The position numbers and the translations under genes were made by a program. Positions 34,157 through 42,776 of a stretch of DNA of 64,000 bases are shown here, piece after piece. Source of the DNA: CAWELS01 sp964468205 (GTDB lineage Bacteria > Acidobacteriota > Terriglobia > Bryobacterales > Bryobacteraceae); assembly GCA_964468205.1 (NCBI GenBank), contig CAYXVG010000012.1, positions 66,247 to 130,246 on the forward strand. Direction: 5' to 3'. The notes beneath the pieces were generated by a model. That model was not told where the DNA came from. It ran no database searches and saw only the letters and a list, made by a program, of their open reading frames with translations. The first letter of the stretch is position 1. The number at the start of each line of letters is the position of its first letter.

Positions 34157-34557
34157 CTCTTACCTCCGGAGGAGGCTGAGTCCGTTTCTTCCGACCAGTC
34201 CAGTATGCCTTTCTTCCAGATGTAAAAGAATCCCCATAGCACGAGGTCGATGAACAGGAACATCACCAGGAAACCGTAGAGCCCCAGATCCCGGTAAACC
34301 ACGGCCCAAGGGAACAGGAAGACGGCTTCGACATCGAAGAGGATGAAGATCATCGCGACAAGGTAGAATTTTACGCTGAACCGCTCACGGGCCGAACCGA
34401 CTGGGATCATCCCGCATTCGTAAGGGGAGTCCTTGACGGGGTTGCGAAGCCGTTTCCCGAGCAAGAGGGAGACCCCGATCATGCCGCCGGCGACCGTCAT
34501 TGCGATCAGCAATTGCAGCAGGATTGGGAAGTAGTGCTCGGCAAAGCTCGTCGGCAT
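34153..34557 (-). CDS. nuoA: NADH-quinone oxidoreductase subunit A
   Basis: A 134-residue three-helix membrane subunit and the first gene of the operon. Conserved: DSPYECGMIPVGSARERFSV with the loop Cys between TM1 and TM2, and FYLVAMIFILFDVEAVFLFP with the acidic residues of TM2. It is transcribed from the promoter at 34592-34620, with a leader of about 28 bases. Confidence 0.95.
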   Translation of the reverse strand: MPTSFAEHYFPILLQLLIAMTVAGGMIGVSLLLGKRLRNPVKDSPYECGMIPVGSARERFSVKFYLVAMIFILFDVEAVFLFPWAVVYRDLGLYGFLVMFLFIDLVLWGFFYIWKKGILDWSEETDSASSGGKS

Positions 34558-34570
34558 GAAGGTTCCGTGT

Positions 34571-34599
34571 TAGGCAGAGGCCAAGACATTGACTATAAT
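34571..34599 (+). promoter_or_regulatory. Promoter for thiS
   Basis: TAGGCA (34571-34576), a 17-base spacer and a perfect TATAAT (34594-34599) on the plus strand, about 50 bases ahead of thiS. Its -10 overlaps the -10 of the divergent nuoA promoter. Confidence 0.55.
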
Positions 34600-34620
34600 G
34601 AGGGCGATACCGGGTGTCAA
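34592..34620 (-). promoter_or_regulatory. Strong sigma-70 promoter of the nuo operon
   Basis: On the minus strand a perfect TTGACA (34615-34620), a 17-base spacer and TATAGT (34592-34597). It predicts a start near 34585 and a short leader to nuoA. Its -10 shares bases with the thiS promoter on the other strand. Confidence 0.75.
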
Positions 34621-34649
34621 TCGGATATCTCAACTAACCGGCCGCAATC

Positions 34650-34874
34650 ATGCCTTCCAAGTCATCTTCCCGCGTCCAAATTACCGTCAACGGCAAGCCT
34701 TACGGAGCCAAGGCGGGAGCCACCGTCCTCGACCTTCTGGGAGATCTGGAGATCCCGGCCGGCCGCGTGGCGATTGAGTACAACCGCGAAATCCTCAAGA
34801 AGGAATTGTGGGAGGAAACGGTGTTGAGCGCCGGAGACGCCCTGGAAATTGTCCACTTCGTCGGCGGGGGATGA
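34650..34874 (+). CDS. thiS: Sulfur-carrier protein ThiS
   Basis: A 74-residue ubiquitin-like carrier with ITVNGKPYGAKAGATVLDLL and an exposed C-terminal VGGG. Once thiocarboxylated it gives sulfur for the thiazole half of thiamine. The end is Gly-Gly-Gly rather than a strict Gly-Gly, which is common in annotated ThiS proteins. It needs no trimming, in contrast to the CysO of this window. No thiG, thiH or thiF is adjacent; a ThiF/MoeZ-type enzyme is encoded at 6.2-7.4 kb. It is divergent from nuoA and single in its direction. Confidence 0.85.
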   Translation: MPSKSSSRVQITVNGKPYGAKAGATVLDLLGDLEIPAGRVAIEYNREILKKELWEETVLSAGDALEIVHFVGGG

Positions 34875-34950
34875 TCCAGCGGAAAATTCATCAGATTGTA
34901 CGTTTGGCAGAATCCAGCCCTCCCAGTAGTCCTGCCGGGGAAATTGCCCA

Positions 34951-34978
34951 TTGACACCCGCCGCCGTTCATGTAAAAT
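34951..34978 (+). promoter_or_regulatory. Sigma-70 promoter of the MerR gene
   Basis: TTGACA (34951-34956), a 16-base spacer and TAAAAT (34973-34978), 40 bases before the ATG at 35018. No long spacer of the 19-20 bp type regulated by MerR proteins is seen. Confidence 0.7.
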
Positions 34979-35017
34979 CGAGAGTGCCCCTCTTGGAAAG
35001 AACGGAAGGCGGGATTC

Positions 35018-35521
35018 ATGTTCAAAACAAAAAAAGCTCGTTCCGAGACTCTTGCGGACCGCACTTTCAACTCAAGCGAAGTGGCGCGAATCGCCGGTGT
35101 CAGCCTTCGCCAGCTACAGTGGTGGGACGAGCGGAAGGTGGTTTCGCCCCGGCACGAGGGCCACAAGCGCGTCTACAGTTCGGGTGAGGTGATCGAGGTC
35201 ACCGTAATCGCCGAGTTACGGCGTAAAGGGTTCTCCCTGCAGAAGATACGCCGCGTCTTGCGATTCTTGCAACGGGAGATGGGCCGCCGTCTGAGCGATG
35301 TCCTGGCAACAGAATCCGACCTGCACCTGCTAACTGACGGCAAATCGATTTACCTTGAGGACAGTGAAGAGCGGATTATTGATCTCCTCAAGGGCGCCCG
35401 CCAGCCGATGTTCCTGGTATGCGTTACCGACCAGGCCCGGCGGATCGATGCAATGAAGAAGAAACCGGCGCGCTCGGAACCCGCTACCAGACGGCGGGCG
35501 CGCGCCGTCCAGGCTGGTTAG
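35018..35521 (+). CDS. MerR-family transcriptional regulator
   Basis: A 167-residue regulator. The winged-helix domain occupies residues 18-90: FNSSEVARIAGVSLRQLQWW, then DERKVVSPRHEGHKRVYSSG and VIEVTVIAELRRKGFSLQKI. The following helix (KIRRVLRFLQREMGRRL) is the dimerisation coil. The C-terminal part (about 100-150) is short, has a single Cys (FLVCVTDQ) and lacks the paired Cys of metal sensors. A Lys/Arg-rich tail ends the protein. The effector and targets are unknown. It stands alone, 100 bases ahead of the S41 protease gene. Confidence 0.85.
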   Translation: MFKTKKARSETLADRTFNSSEVARIAGVSLRQLQWWDERKVVSPRHEGHKRVYSSGEVIEVTVIAELRRKGFSLQKIRRVLRFLQREMGRRLSDVLATESDLHLLTDGKSIYLEDSEERIIDLLKGARQPMFLVCVTDQARRIDAMKKKPARSEPATRRRARAVQAG

Positions 35522-35621
35522 ATTCTGGCGTTTGGCTACTCTACCGCGGATCGGTTGAAGCGGAATTCCACTCTGGTGCGTCCAATTGATATACTGACTG
35601 CAAAAGGGTGCGGAGGTATCC

Positions 35622-37223
35622 ATGTCCCAATTTTGGCGTTCCGCTCTAATCGTGCCGGCGGTCGTTGCCATCGGCGCAATCCTGGGCGGAGTGTACGGGC
35701 CGGCGCTGCCCGGCGTTTCCGCGGCTTCCTCGGAAGACGAAATCAAAACTAGCCTGAGGACTTTCTCGGACTTCTATGCTGTAGTGGAAGCCAACTATTC
35801 GGAGTCGCTCTCGCCGGACAAGGCCATTTACGAGGGCGCGATTCCGGGCATGCTGCGGACACTGGACCCGCATTCCAGCTTTTTCGATCCCCGCAGTTAC
35901 CAGCTTCTGAGAGAAGATCAGAGGGGCGCTTACTACGGTGTCGGCATGTTCGTCGTGGGCCGTGGCGGAAAGACGATTGTCGTCACCCCGTTTAAGGACT
36001 CCCCTGCCTACAGGGCGGGCATCCACCCCGGCGACTCCATCGAGGCCGTGGATGACAAATCCACCGAAGGTCTTGACACAACTCAGGTGGCGGACCTCCT
36101 CAAGGGCCCGAAGGGCACAAAGGTGACCATCACAATACGCCGCGAGGGCCGCCCTGATCCGATGAATTTTACGGTAGTCAGGGATGAAATCCCCCGTTAC
36201 AGCGTGAACGACGCCTTCTTCATCGACGATGCAATCGCCTACGTTGCCATTGAACAATTCAACGACAACACTTCGAGGGAGTTGGATGAGGCCCTGCGGA
36301 CTCTCGGGAAACAGCGTCGAATCGAGGGGTTGGTGCTGGATCTTCGCGGTAACCCGGGTGGCTTGCTGAACGAGGGCGTTGCGGTCGCCAGCCGGTTCCT
36401 CGAAAAAGGTCAGGTGATTGTGAAGCATCGTGGCCGGACTTCCCCGGAAAAGCCATACATCGCCCGGAAGGGTAGCGACGGCAATGACTATCCGGTAGTG
36501 GTGCTCGTGGATCGCTATTCCGCTTCCGCCGCCGAGATCGTGGCAGGCGCATTGCAGGACCATGATCGGGCCTGGGTCCTCGGCGAGAACACCTTCGGCA
36601 AGGGGCTGGTCCAAACCGTCTATCCGCTTGCCGAGAATTCCGGCCTGGCGCTTACCACGGCCCGGTACTACACGCCGAGCGGGCGCCTCATCCAGCGAAG
36701 TTACAAAGGGAAGTCATTTTTCGACTACTACTATCGTGACCGGGTTGACACATCCCCGAGCACCGACGACGTGAAGATGACCGACAGCGGGCGTACCGTT
36801 TACGGCGGTGGCGGAATCACCCCCGACGAAAAGCTCGAGCCTCCGAAGGTAACCTCGCTACAGCGGAAATTGGCCCGCGCCTATGCGTTCTTCAACTTTA
36901 CGGCCAAATACTTCGGTACGAACTCCACTGACCTTCCCCAGGGCTGGGAACCAACTCAAGAGGTGGAAAACGAGTTTCACCGCTATTGCCTCGACCAGGG
37001 CATTGAATTTACCGAAGCCGAGTGGGCGGAGAACCAGACCTGGATTCGCCAGCAGCTCAAACGCGAAATGTACATCACGGCGTTCAGCGTGGATGATTCA
37101 CGAAAGATTACGATCGAAACCGATCCGGCGGTGCGAAAAGCGATCGAGGCGATGCCAAAAGCCGCCGCGTTGCTGGAGCGGGCCAAGCAGGTCTTCGCCC
37201 GGCGCAATCAGGGTATCGAGTAG
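35622..37223 (+). CDS. Carboxyl-terminal processing protease (S41/CtpA family)
   Basis: A 533-residue periplasmic serine protease. Residues 1-35 are a signal or anchor segment. A PDZ domain spans about 105-180 (GVGMFVVGRGGKTIVVTPFK and AGIHPGDSIEAVDD). The catalytic domain has RGNPGGLLNEGVAVASRFL, Ser302 in DRYSASAAEIVAGAL and Lys327 in GENTFGKGLVQT, the Ser/Lys dyad. About 150 residues follow the core, rich in charged helices. The family trims C termini of periplasmic or membrane substrates. Upstream, TATACT at 35590-35595 may be a -10 box, but its -35 is poor. guaA follows after 15 bases. Confidence 0.9.
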   Translation: MSQFWRSALIVPAVVAIGAILGGVYGPALPGVSAASSEDEIKTSLRTFSDFYAVVEANYSESLSPDKAIYEGAIPGMLRTLDPHSSFFDPRSYQLLREDQRGAYYGVGMFVVGRGGKTIVVTPFKDSPAYRAGIHPGDSIEAVDDKSTEGLDTTQVADLLKGPKGTKVTITIRREGRPDPMNFTVVRDEIPRYSVNDAFFIDDAIAYVAIEQFNDNTSRELDEALRTLGKQRRIEGLVLDLRGNPGGLLNEGVAVASRFLEKGQVIVKHRGRTSPEKPYIARKGSDGNDYPVVVLVDRYSASAAEIVAGALQDHDRAWVLGENTFGKGLVQTVYPLAENSGLALTTARYYTPSGRLIQRSYKGKSFFDYYYRDRVDTSPSTDDVKMTDSGRTVYGGGGITPDEKLEPPKVTSLQRKLARAYAFFNFTAKYFGTNSTDLPQGWEPTQEVENEFHRYCLDQGIEFTEAEWAENQTWIRQQLKREMYITAFSVDDSRKITIETDPAVRKAIEAMPKAAALLERAKQVFARRNQGIE

Positions 37224-37238
37224 CCGTATCGCCAGCGA

Positions 37239-39017
37239 ATGACAGACAGACTGCCTCCCCCCCAGATCACCGTGCTCGACACGGGAGGGCAGTATTGTCA
37301 TCTCATCGCGCGCCGCATTCGGGAACTCGGCGTGCTTTCCGAAGTCTGTCCCTCCGATACACCGGCATCCGAACTGAGATCCCGCCGGGGAATCATCATA
37401 TCCGGGGGGCCGGCTAGTGTCTACGACGCGAACAGCCCGCCGGTGGACGCCGGCATCTTCTCGCTTGGCATTCCTATTCTCGGGATCTGTTACGGCCTGC
37501 ACATGATGGCCTTCAGCCTCGGCGGAAAAGTCCGTCACGCCGAAAGTGGCGAGTTCGGCTTCGCCAAGCTTCACATCGCAAACCCTGGAATGCTGCTCAG
37601 CGGGCTCGGTTCACCGCAGCAAGTGTGGATGAGCCACCGGGACGCTGTCGAGGAACTTCCCCCGGGGTTCCAGTTGATGGGTACCACCGCCACGTGTCCG
37701 ATCGCGGCCATCGGAGACCCGGAACGGCGTTTCTACGGTGTCCAGTTCCACCCCGAAGTGGTTCATACGACCCACGGGATGGAGATACTCTCGAATTTCC
37801 TCTTCCCGGTTTGCGGATGCGAAAAGGATTGGGACCCCAGCCACCAGGTTCCCGCCCTTGTCGAGGAGGTCCGGGCAACCGTCGGGAGCCGGAACGTACT
37901 TTTTTTCCTCAGCGGGGGGGTCGATTCGACCGTCGCCTACACCCTCTGCATTCGCGCCCTCGGACCGGAGAGGGTGCATGGCACATACGTCGACACCGGC
38001 CTCATGCGCGAGGGCGAAACCGAGTTCGTCGCCGGCATCTTCAACGCGCTCGGCTCTTCGAGTTTCGAGGTGGAGCACGCAGCCAACCGGTTCCTCGTGG
38101 CGCTGGCGGGCGTGGTGGACCCCGAGGAGAAGCGGCAGATTATCGGCGAGGAGTTCGTCGGCGTGCAGGAACGCATTCTGGAGCGCGGGCACTACCTGGA
38201 CGGCCAGTGGATTCTCGGACAGGGGACGATTTACCCCGACACCATCGAATCCGGCGGGACCGTCCATGCAGACCTGATCAAGACGCATCACAATCGAGTC
38301 GCCGGCATTCAGCGGCTCATCGCCGCCAAGCGGATCGTCGAGCCGCTGACCTCGTTTTACAAGGACGAAGTCCGGGAGATCGGCCGGGCGCTCGGCCTGC
38401 CGGACGAACTTCTTGAACGTCACCCTTTCCCGGGCCCGGGTCTCGGCATTCGCTGCCTTTGCTCCGAAGCCGATTATCCAGTGGAGAAAGCGGATGCTGG
38501 ATGGGTGCTGCCCGTTCACTCCGTAGGCGTGCAAGGCGATTCCCGCAGCTACCGTCCGGTGCTCGCCCTCGACCGCTTCCCCTCCGGTACGGAGAACCTC
38601 CACGAACTGGCCACGGACCTCATCAACCGCATCGCCAACATCAACCGTGTGGTGGCCCGCGTGAAGACGCATGTCCCGCTCGGCGAGTTGTCAGTGCACC
38701 GGAGCGAACTCTCCGCGTGCCGGCTGGCGCGGCTGCGGAAGGCCGATGCGATCGTGAGGCGAGTTTCCCGGGAATCCGGTTTTGACCACGAAATTTGGCA
38801 ATTTCCGGTCGTTCTTTTACCTGTGGGAACACCGGACCGGCCAGATTCGGTGGTGCTCCGGCCCGTTCATTCGGTGGACGGCATGACCGCCCAATCCGTG
38901 CTCATGGACCGGCAACTCCTCGGGCGGCTCGCCGAAGAGATCCTCTCCGTCGAAGGGGTCTGCGGCATCTTCTACGACCTCACGCACAAACCTCCAGCCA
39001 CCATCGAGTGGGAGTAG
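37239..39017 (+). CDS. guaA: GMP synthetase (glutamine-hydrolysing), long two-dimerisation-domain form
   Basis: Converts XMP to GMP with glutamine and ATP. The glutaminase half has Cys84 in GICYGLH and His171/Glu173 in FHPEV. The ATP-pyrophosphatase half has the PP-loop SGGVDST (225-231) and QGTIYPDTIES. The protein ends PPATIEWE as expected. At 592 residues it is about 65 longer than E. coli GuaA. The extra part (about 410-490), after HPFPGPGLGIR, carries a second LPVHSVGVQGDSRSY motif like the D1 dimerisation insert of eukaryotic GMP synthetases. The normal C-terminal dimerisation domain follows. No frameshift is seen. Confidence 0.93.
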   Translation: MTDRLPPPQITVLDTGGQYCHLIARRIRELGVLSEVCPSDTPASELRSRRGIIISGGPASVYDANSPPVDAGIFSLGIPILGICYGLHMMAFSLGGKVRHAESGEFGFAKLHIANPGMLLSGLGSPQQVWMSHRDAVEELPPGFQLMGTTATCPIAAIGDPERRFYGVQFHPEVVHTTHGMEILSNFLFPVCGCEKDWDPSHQVPALVEEVRATVGSRNVLFFLSGGVDSTVAYTLCIRALGPERVHGTYVDTGLMREGETEFVAGIFNALGSSSFEVEHAANRFLVALAGVVDPEEKRQIIGEEFVGVQERILERGHYLDGQWILGQGTIYPDTIESGGTVHADLIKTHHNRVAGIQRLIAAKRIVEPLTSFYKDEVREIGRALGLPDELLERHPFPGPGLGIRCLCSEADYPVEKADAGWVLPVHSVGVQGDSRSYRPVLALDRFPSGTENLHELATDLINRIANINRVVARVKTHVPLGELSVHRSELSACRLARLRKADAIVRRVSRESGFDHEIWQFPVVLLPVGTPDRPDSVVLRPVHSVDGMTAQSVLMDRQLLGRLAEEILSVEGVCGIFYDLTHKPPATIEWE

Positions 39018-39027
39018 CCCTTGGAAT

Positions 39028-41028
39028 TCAGATCCGGTGAAAGCTTTTCAGGATTTCGCGGGTGGAGTAGCGCAAGGCGATTGGCCGGCCGTGCGGGCAG
39101 CTCATCGGACAGTCGGTCTTTGCGAGTTCCTTCAGCAGCCACTCCATTTTTGCCTGATCCAGCCGCATGTTGACCTTGATCGCAGCGCGGCAGGCGATGG
39201 TGGCGGCCATGCCGCGGCGGAGGTCGTCGAGCGAGACCGAGCGCATCTCGCCTTCGCGGATCTCCAGGATCTCGAAGATCAGCTTTTCGACGTCGCCGGC
39301 GCCGACACCGGCAGGCGCCCCCTTAACGGCGATGGTGCGGTTGCCGAAGGGTTCGGTTTCGAAGCCCATACTGTTGAGGTCATCGGCGATTTGAGCGTAC
39401 TCGATCTGCTGAGCCGGGGTCAGCTCCAGAACAATGGGCATCAGCAGATGCTGCATTTCTACCCGGCCGGCCGCCTGCTGCCGGAGCACTTGCTCGAAGA
39501 GGATGCGCTCGTGGGCGACGTGCTGGTCGATAATCCAGAGTCCGTCCCGGCCGGAGGCGATAATGAAACTGTCATGGATTTGGCCGAGCGGCCGGAGGTC
39601 GCCGACCGCGCTAAGCGACTGAGGCTGCGGCTCCGTTCCAACTTCCGGCAAAGGGCCGTGCGTGTCGGGAGCCTTCAGCCGAAGGACGGGTCCCGGAGGC
39701 TCCTCGGTAGGAATCGTCTCCCCTTGAAAATCAAGCCGAGGAGGGGGGCCGTGCTGGCGATGAAGGGTGAAATCGGGCAGTTCTTCGCCTGTGGCGGGCA
39801 GGGCTGATTCCAGTTCTCCGCCGGGCAGCACGCTGCGGGGAGGCTCCGATCCGGCAGTACGCGCCTTGAAGTCCTCGATTCTCTGGGTGAACTCCGAGTA
39901 AGGAAGGCGGGCTGCGGATTGTCCCTCCTCTCCCCCGGCAGGTGGAGGCGATATCGCTCCCAGAGGCACGCTCGAAGCCGGCCGGTGGGCGATCAACTGA
40001 GCGCGAATGGTGTCCCGGACGAAGTCGTGCACGAAGGAACCGTGACGGAAGCGGACCTCGGTCTTTGACGGGTGTACATTGACGTCGACCTCGGAATGGT
40101 CGCATTCAAGGAAGAGGAGCGCGAAGGGGAAGCAGGCCGCGGGCATCAGGTTGTGATAGGCCGAGGAGATCGCGTGCAGCACCAGCCGGTCGCGAATGAG
40201 GCGGCCGTTCACGAAGATGAAGATAGAGTTCCGGTTTGTCTTCTGAATTTGGGGCTGCGAAACGAAGCCCTGCAGGAAGAAGGTGCGGATTTCCGGAGAG
40301 GACCCGGGCTCCGCGCCATAGCCCGGCGGAAGGCTCAGTTCGGTCTTTCTCGGATCTAGCTCAACCAGTTCTTCAAGCGTTTGTCCCCCGAAGACTTGGA
40401 ATACCCGCTCCCGCAGGGTCTCCACCGGGGTAACGTCCAGCAGCGATTTCGGCCCGTTGCGCAACTGGATGCTCTTGTCCGGATGCGCGAGGCTGTAGTG
40501 CGTGGCCAGCGAGGCGATATGCGCCAGCTCGGTCTGCTCGGTGCGGAGGAATTTCCTCCGGGCCGGCACGTTGAAAAACAGGTCGCGGACCGTGATGATA
40601 GTTCCTTGGGCCAGCGCCGCCTCATCGCATTTGAGCAGTTTCCCGCCGGCGATCTCGACGCGGGTGCCGGCGGCTTCTTCTTCCGCCTTCGTCTCGAGCA
40701 GCAGCCGGGAGACCGCGCCGATGGACGGGAGCGCTTCGCCCCTGAAGCCAAGCGTGGCGATCGATTCGAGGTCTTTGACGTCGGTCAACTTGCTGGTGGC
40801 GTGGCGTTCGAAGGCGAGCATCGCGTCGTCGCGAATCATCCCGCACCCGTCGTCGGTGACCCGGATCAGGCGGCGGCCACCTTTCTCCACTTCTATCCGC
40901 AGAGTCTGAGCCCCGGCGTCAAGCGAATTCTCTAGCAGCTCCTTGACCACTGACGCCGGACGTTCCACGACCTCGCCGGCGGCGATTTTATTGGCGACAG
41001 TATCGGAGAGGATTCGGATGCGGCCCAC
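39028..41028 (-). CDS. mutL: DNA mismatch repair protein MutL
   Basis: A 666-residue GHKL ATPase. The N-terminal domain shows KIAAGEVVERPASVVKELLE (13-32), NSLDAGA, TDDGCGM, ATSKL and TLGFRGEALPSIGAVS. A long Pro/Gly-rich linker covers about 345-460. The C-terminal dimerisation domain starts near IHDSFIIASGRDGLWIIDQH. It contains ACRAAIKVNMRLD and CPHGRPIALRYS, but the DQHAxxER-type endonuclease motif appears as DQHVAHERILFEQV, which suggests a MutL with possible nuclease activity. mutS is not in the window. It is convergent with guaA with only 10 bases between stops. Confidence 0.94.
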   Translation of the reverse strand: MGRIRILSDTVANKIAAGEVVERPASVVKELLENSLDAGAQTLRIEVEKGGRRLIRVTDDGCGMIRDDAMLAFERHATSKLTDVKDLESIATLGFRGEALPSIGAVSRLLLETKAEEEAAGTRVEIAGGKLLKCDEAALAQGTIITVRDLFFNVPARRKFLRTEQTELAHIASLATHYSLAHPDKSIQLRNGPKSLLDVTPVETLRERVFQVFGGQTLEELVELDPRKTELSLPPGYGAEPGSSPEIRTFFLQGFVSQPQIQKTNRNSIFIFVNGRLIRDRLVLHAISSAYHNLMPAACFPFALLFLECDHSEVDVNVHPSKTEVRFRHGSFVHDFVRDTIRAQLIAHRPASSVPLGAISPPPAGGEEGQSAARLPYSEFTQRIEDFKARTAGSEPPRSVLPGGELESALPATGEELPDFTLHRQHGPPPRLDFQGETIPTEEPPGPVLRLKAPDTHGPLPEVGTEPQPQSLSAVGDLRPLGQIHDSFIIASGRDGLWIIDQHVAHERILFEQVLRQQAAGRVEMQHLLMPIVLELTPAQQIEYAQIADDLNSMGFETEPFGNRTIAVKGAPAGVGAGDVEKLIFEILEIREGEMRSVSLDDLRRGMAATIACRAAIKVNMRLDQAKMEWLLKELAKTDCPMSCPHGRPIALRYSTREILKSFHRI

Positions 41029-41055
41029 TAAGCACCCATTGTAGCCGCCGGGCCA

Positions 41056-42765
41056 TCAATCCTGAATCACGACGCCGCGCTGGTCAAGAAGCTGACCCGT
41101 GACACGCAATAGGTTCGTCAGGTTGCGCTGGTACTGCGCCGCCTGCGTCACGAGTTCGGACTGGGCGGAGACAAGGGCGTTCTGCGCGTCGAGCACAAAG
41201 AAGATGGTGGTCACGCCGAGGTCGTACTTCTTCTCCTCGGCATCGAGGCGTTTCTGAGAGAAGTCGAGCGAGACCTGGGCCTGCTGCACGCGAGCCTTGC
41301 TGCTTTCGAACTGGCTGACGGCATTCAACACTTCCAGCCGAATGGCCTGCTGCGTGTTCTGGGCATCGAGCGTGTTCTGCTTCTTGCTCACGGCGGCATC
41401 GGCGAGGTTGGCGACCGCGGCGCGGTCGCGCAGCGGGAGGCGCAAGCTCAGTGTGAATCCGTAGGTCGGGAAGTCGAAACCGAAAACCTGGTTCAAAGCA
41501 TCACCGATTCCTCCTTGCATCATTCCGAGAAGGACTCTTTGCGAGGCCGGCCCGGACCCCACGTTGGCGAACTCGGACACGTTGCCGCCGAGGCCGGCGG
41601 AGCTGTAGTTGAGACTCAAGGAGAGATCGGGCTTCAACGCATTGCGGGCGATTTCATAGCTGTAGTCGTCAATCTCGAGGCTTTGGAGAGCGCTGCGGAG
41701 ATCGGGGCGCATGCGATACGCGACTTCTACCATTTGCTCTGAATCAACCGTTTCTTCCTCGGCCGGCGGGAGCACCTCTTCGGTGAGAACAATGGGCATG
41801 TCCCGGTAATCGGGATCGAGATCGGCGGAGATTTGCCGGCGCAGAGCATCGAGCGTCTGCTCTAGCCGGTAGCGAGCCTGGGTAACAAAGATCTCCGCGT
41901 TCGCCTTGTTCTGCTGCGGCTGATAGATATCGAGCGGAGAGATGGCTCCGAGTTCCAACTCACGCTCGGAGCGCTTCAGAAACGCCTCGTTCAGCCGTAG
42001 GTTTTCTTGGCTCACCCGGAGGTTCTCGCGTGCCTCAATTACCGCCCAGTAAGCATTCTCGGCTTGGGCAACAAGCCGCAGAAGCTGCGTTTCGAGGTTG
42101 AATCGCGACAGCTTGAAACGGCTCTGCGCCACGAAGTAGTTTAACTTGTTGACCCGCCTGCCGAAGTTGCGCAGGAGCGGTTGCGTCAGCGCAAAATCGA
42201 GACTCCCGTTGATGGACGGGTTGACGTTCGCGAATTCACTGTTCGTGGATCGCTTACTTCCACTGAAGCCCACGGAATACTGTGTACCAGTGGACAGCGT
42301 GTGACTGTAGTCCAACGAGTAGGGTTGCGTGAGCTGGTTGAGGGTCTCCGCGCCCTCGAGTTCCGACGCCGTCGGAGTCTGTGCACGCGTGGAGCGGAAG
42401 CTCGTGTTCACGGTCGGATCGAACCGGGCCAGGGATCGCGTGATCGCGTTTCGCGGCGTCTCAATGGTCAGTTTCTGAATCGCTATCTCCGTATTGTTGG
42501 CAAGTACGAGCTCGATGTAGGCCCGCAAGGACAACTCGAGATGGCTGCCAATCACAAAATCCGCGAGCCGGGACGGAGCCTTGACATCGATGACCGGAAA
42601 GGTGGGGTTGTAGTAGGTCTTGAAGTAGTCGCCAGTCCCAAAGAACGGCGCTTCGATGCGCCGGATGCCCTGGTCCGTCTCCTTAATCGCTACATTTGTT
42701 TGATATTCCTGCGAGGTCAATGGGCATACCGCAGTCAGCATGAGAAGAATGAGAACTTTTCGCAT
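41056..42765 (-). CDS. TolC-family outer-membrane efflux channel
   Basis: A 569-residue outer membrane protein. Residues 1-18 are a signal peptide. Two homologous coiled-coil halves follow, with typical NTEIAIQKLTIETPRNAITR near 105 and long alpha-hairpins such as AQAENAYWAVIEARENLRVS near 235 and NTQQAIRLEVLNAVSQFESS near 470. Trimers of such proteins form the exit duct of tripartite pumps. It is the last gene of the cluster 41.0-49.1 kb and lies 11 bases after the ABC permease. It is somewhat longer than E. coli TolC (493). Confidence 0.9.
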   Translation of the reverse strand: MRKVLILLMLTAVCPLTSQEYQTNVAIKETDQGIRRIEAPFFGTGDYFKTYYNPTFPVIDVKAPSRLADFVIGSHLELSLRAYIELVLANNTEIAIQKLTIETPRNAITRSLARFDPTVNTSFRSTRAQTPTASELEGAETLNQLTQPYSLDYSHTLSTGTQYSVGFSGSKRSTNSEFANVNPSINGSLDFALTQPLLRNFGRRVNKLNYFVAQSRFKLSRFNLETQLLRLVAQAENAYWAVIEARENLRVSQENLRLNEAFLKRSERELELGAISPLDIYQPQQNKANAEIFVTQARYRLEQTLDALRRQISADLDPDYRDMPIVLTEEVLPPAEEETVDSEQMVEVAYRMRPDLRSALQSLEIDDYSYEIARNALKPDLSLSLNYSSAGLGGNVSEFANVGSGPASQRVLLGMMQGGIGDALNQVFGFDFPTYGFTLSLRLPLRDRAAVANLADAAVSKKQNTLDAQNTQQAIRLEVLNAVSQFESSKARVQQAQVSLDFSQKRLDAEEKKYDLGVTTIFFVLDAQNALVSAQSELVTQAAQYQRNLTNLLRVTGQLLDQRGVVIQD

Positions 42766-42776
42766 TTTCGTCCGCG

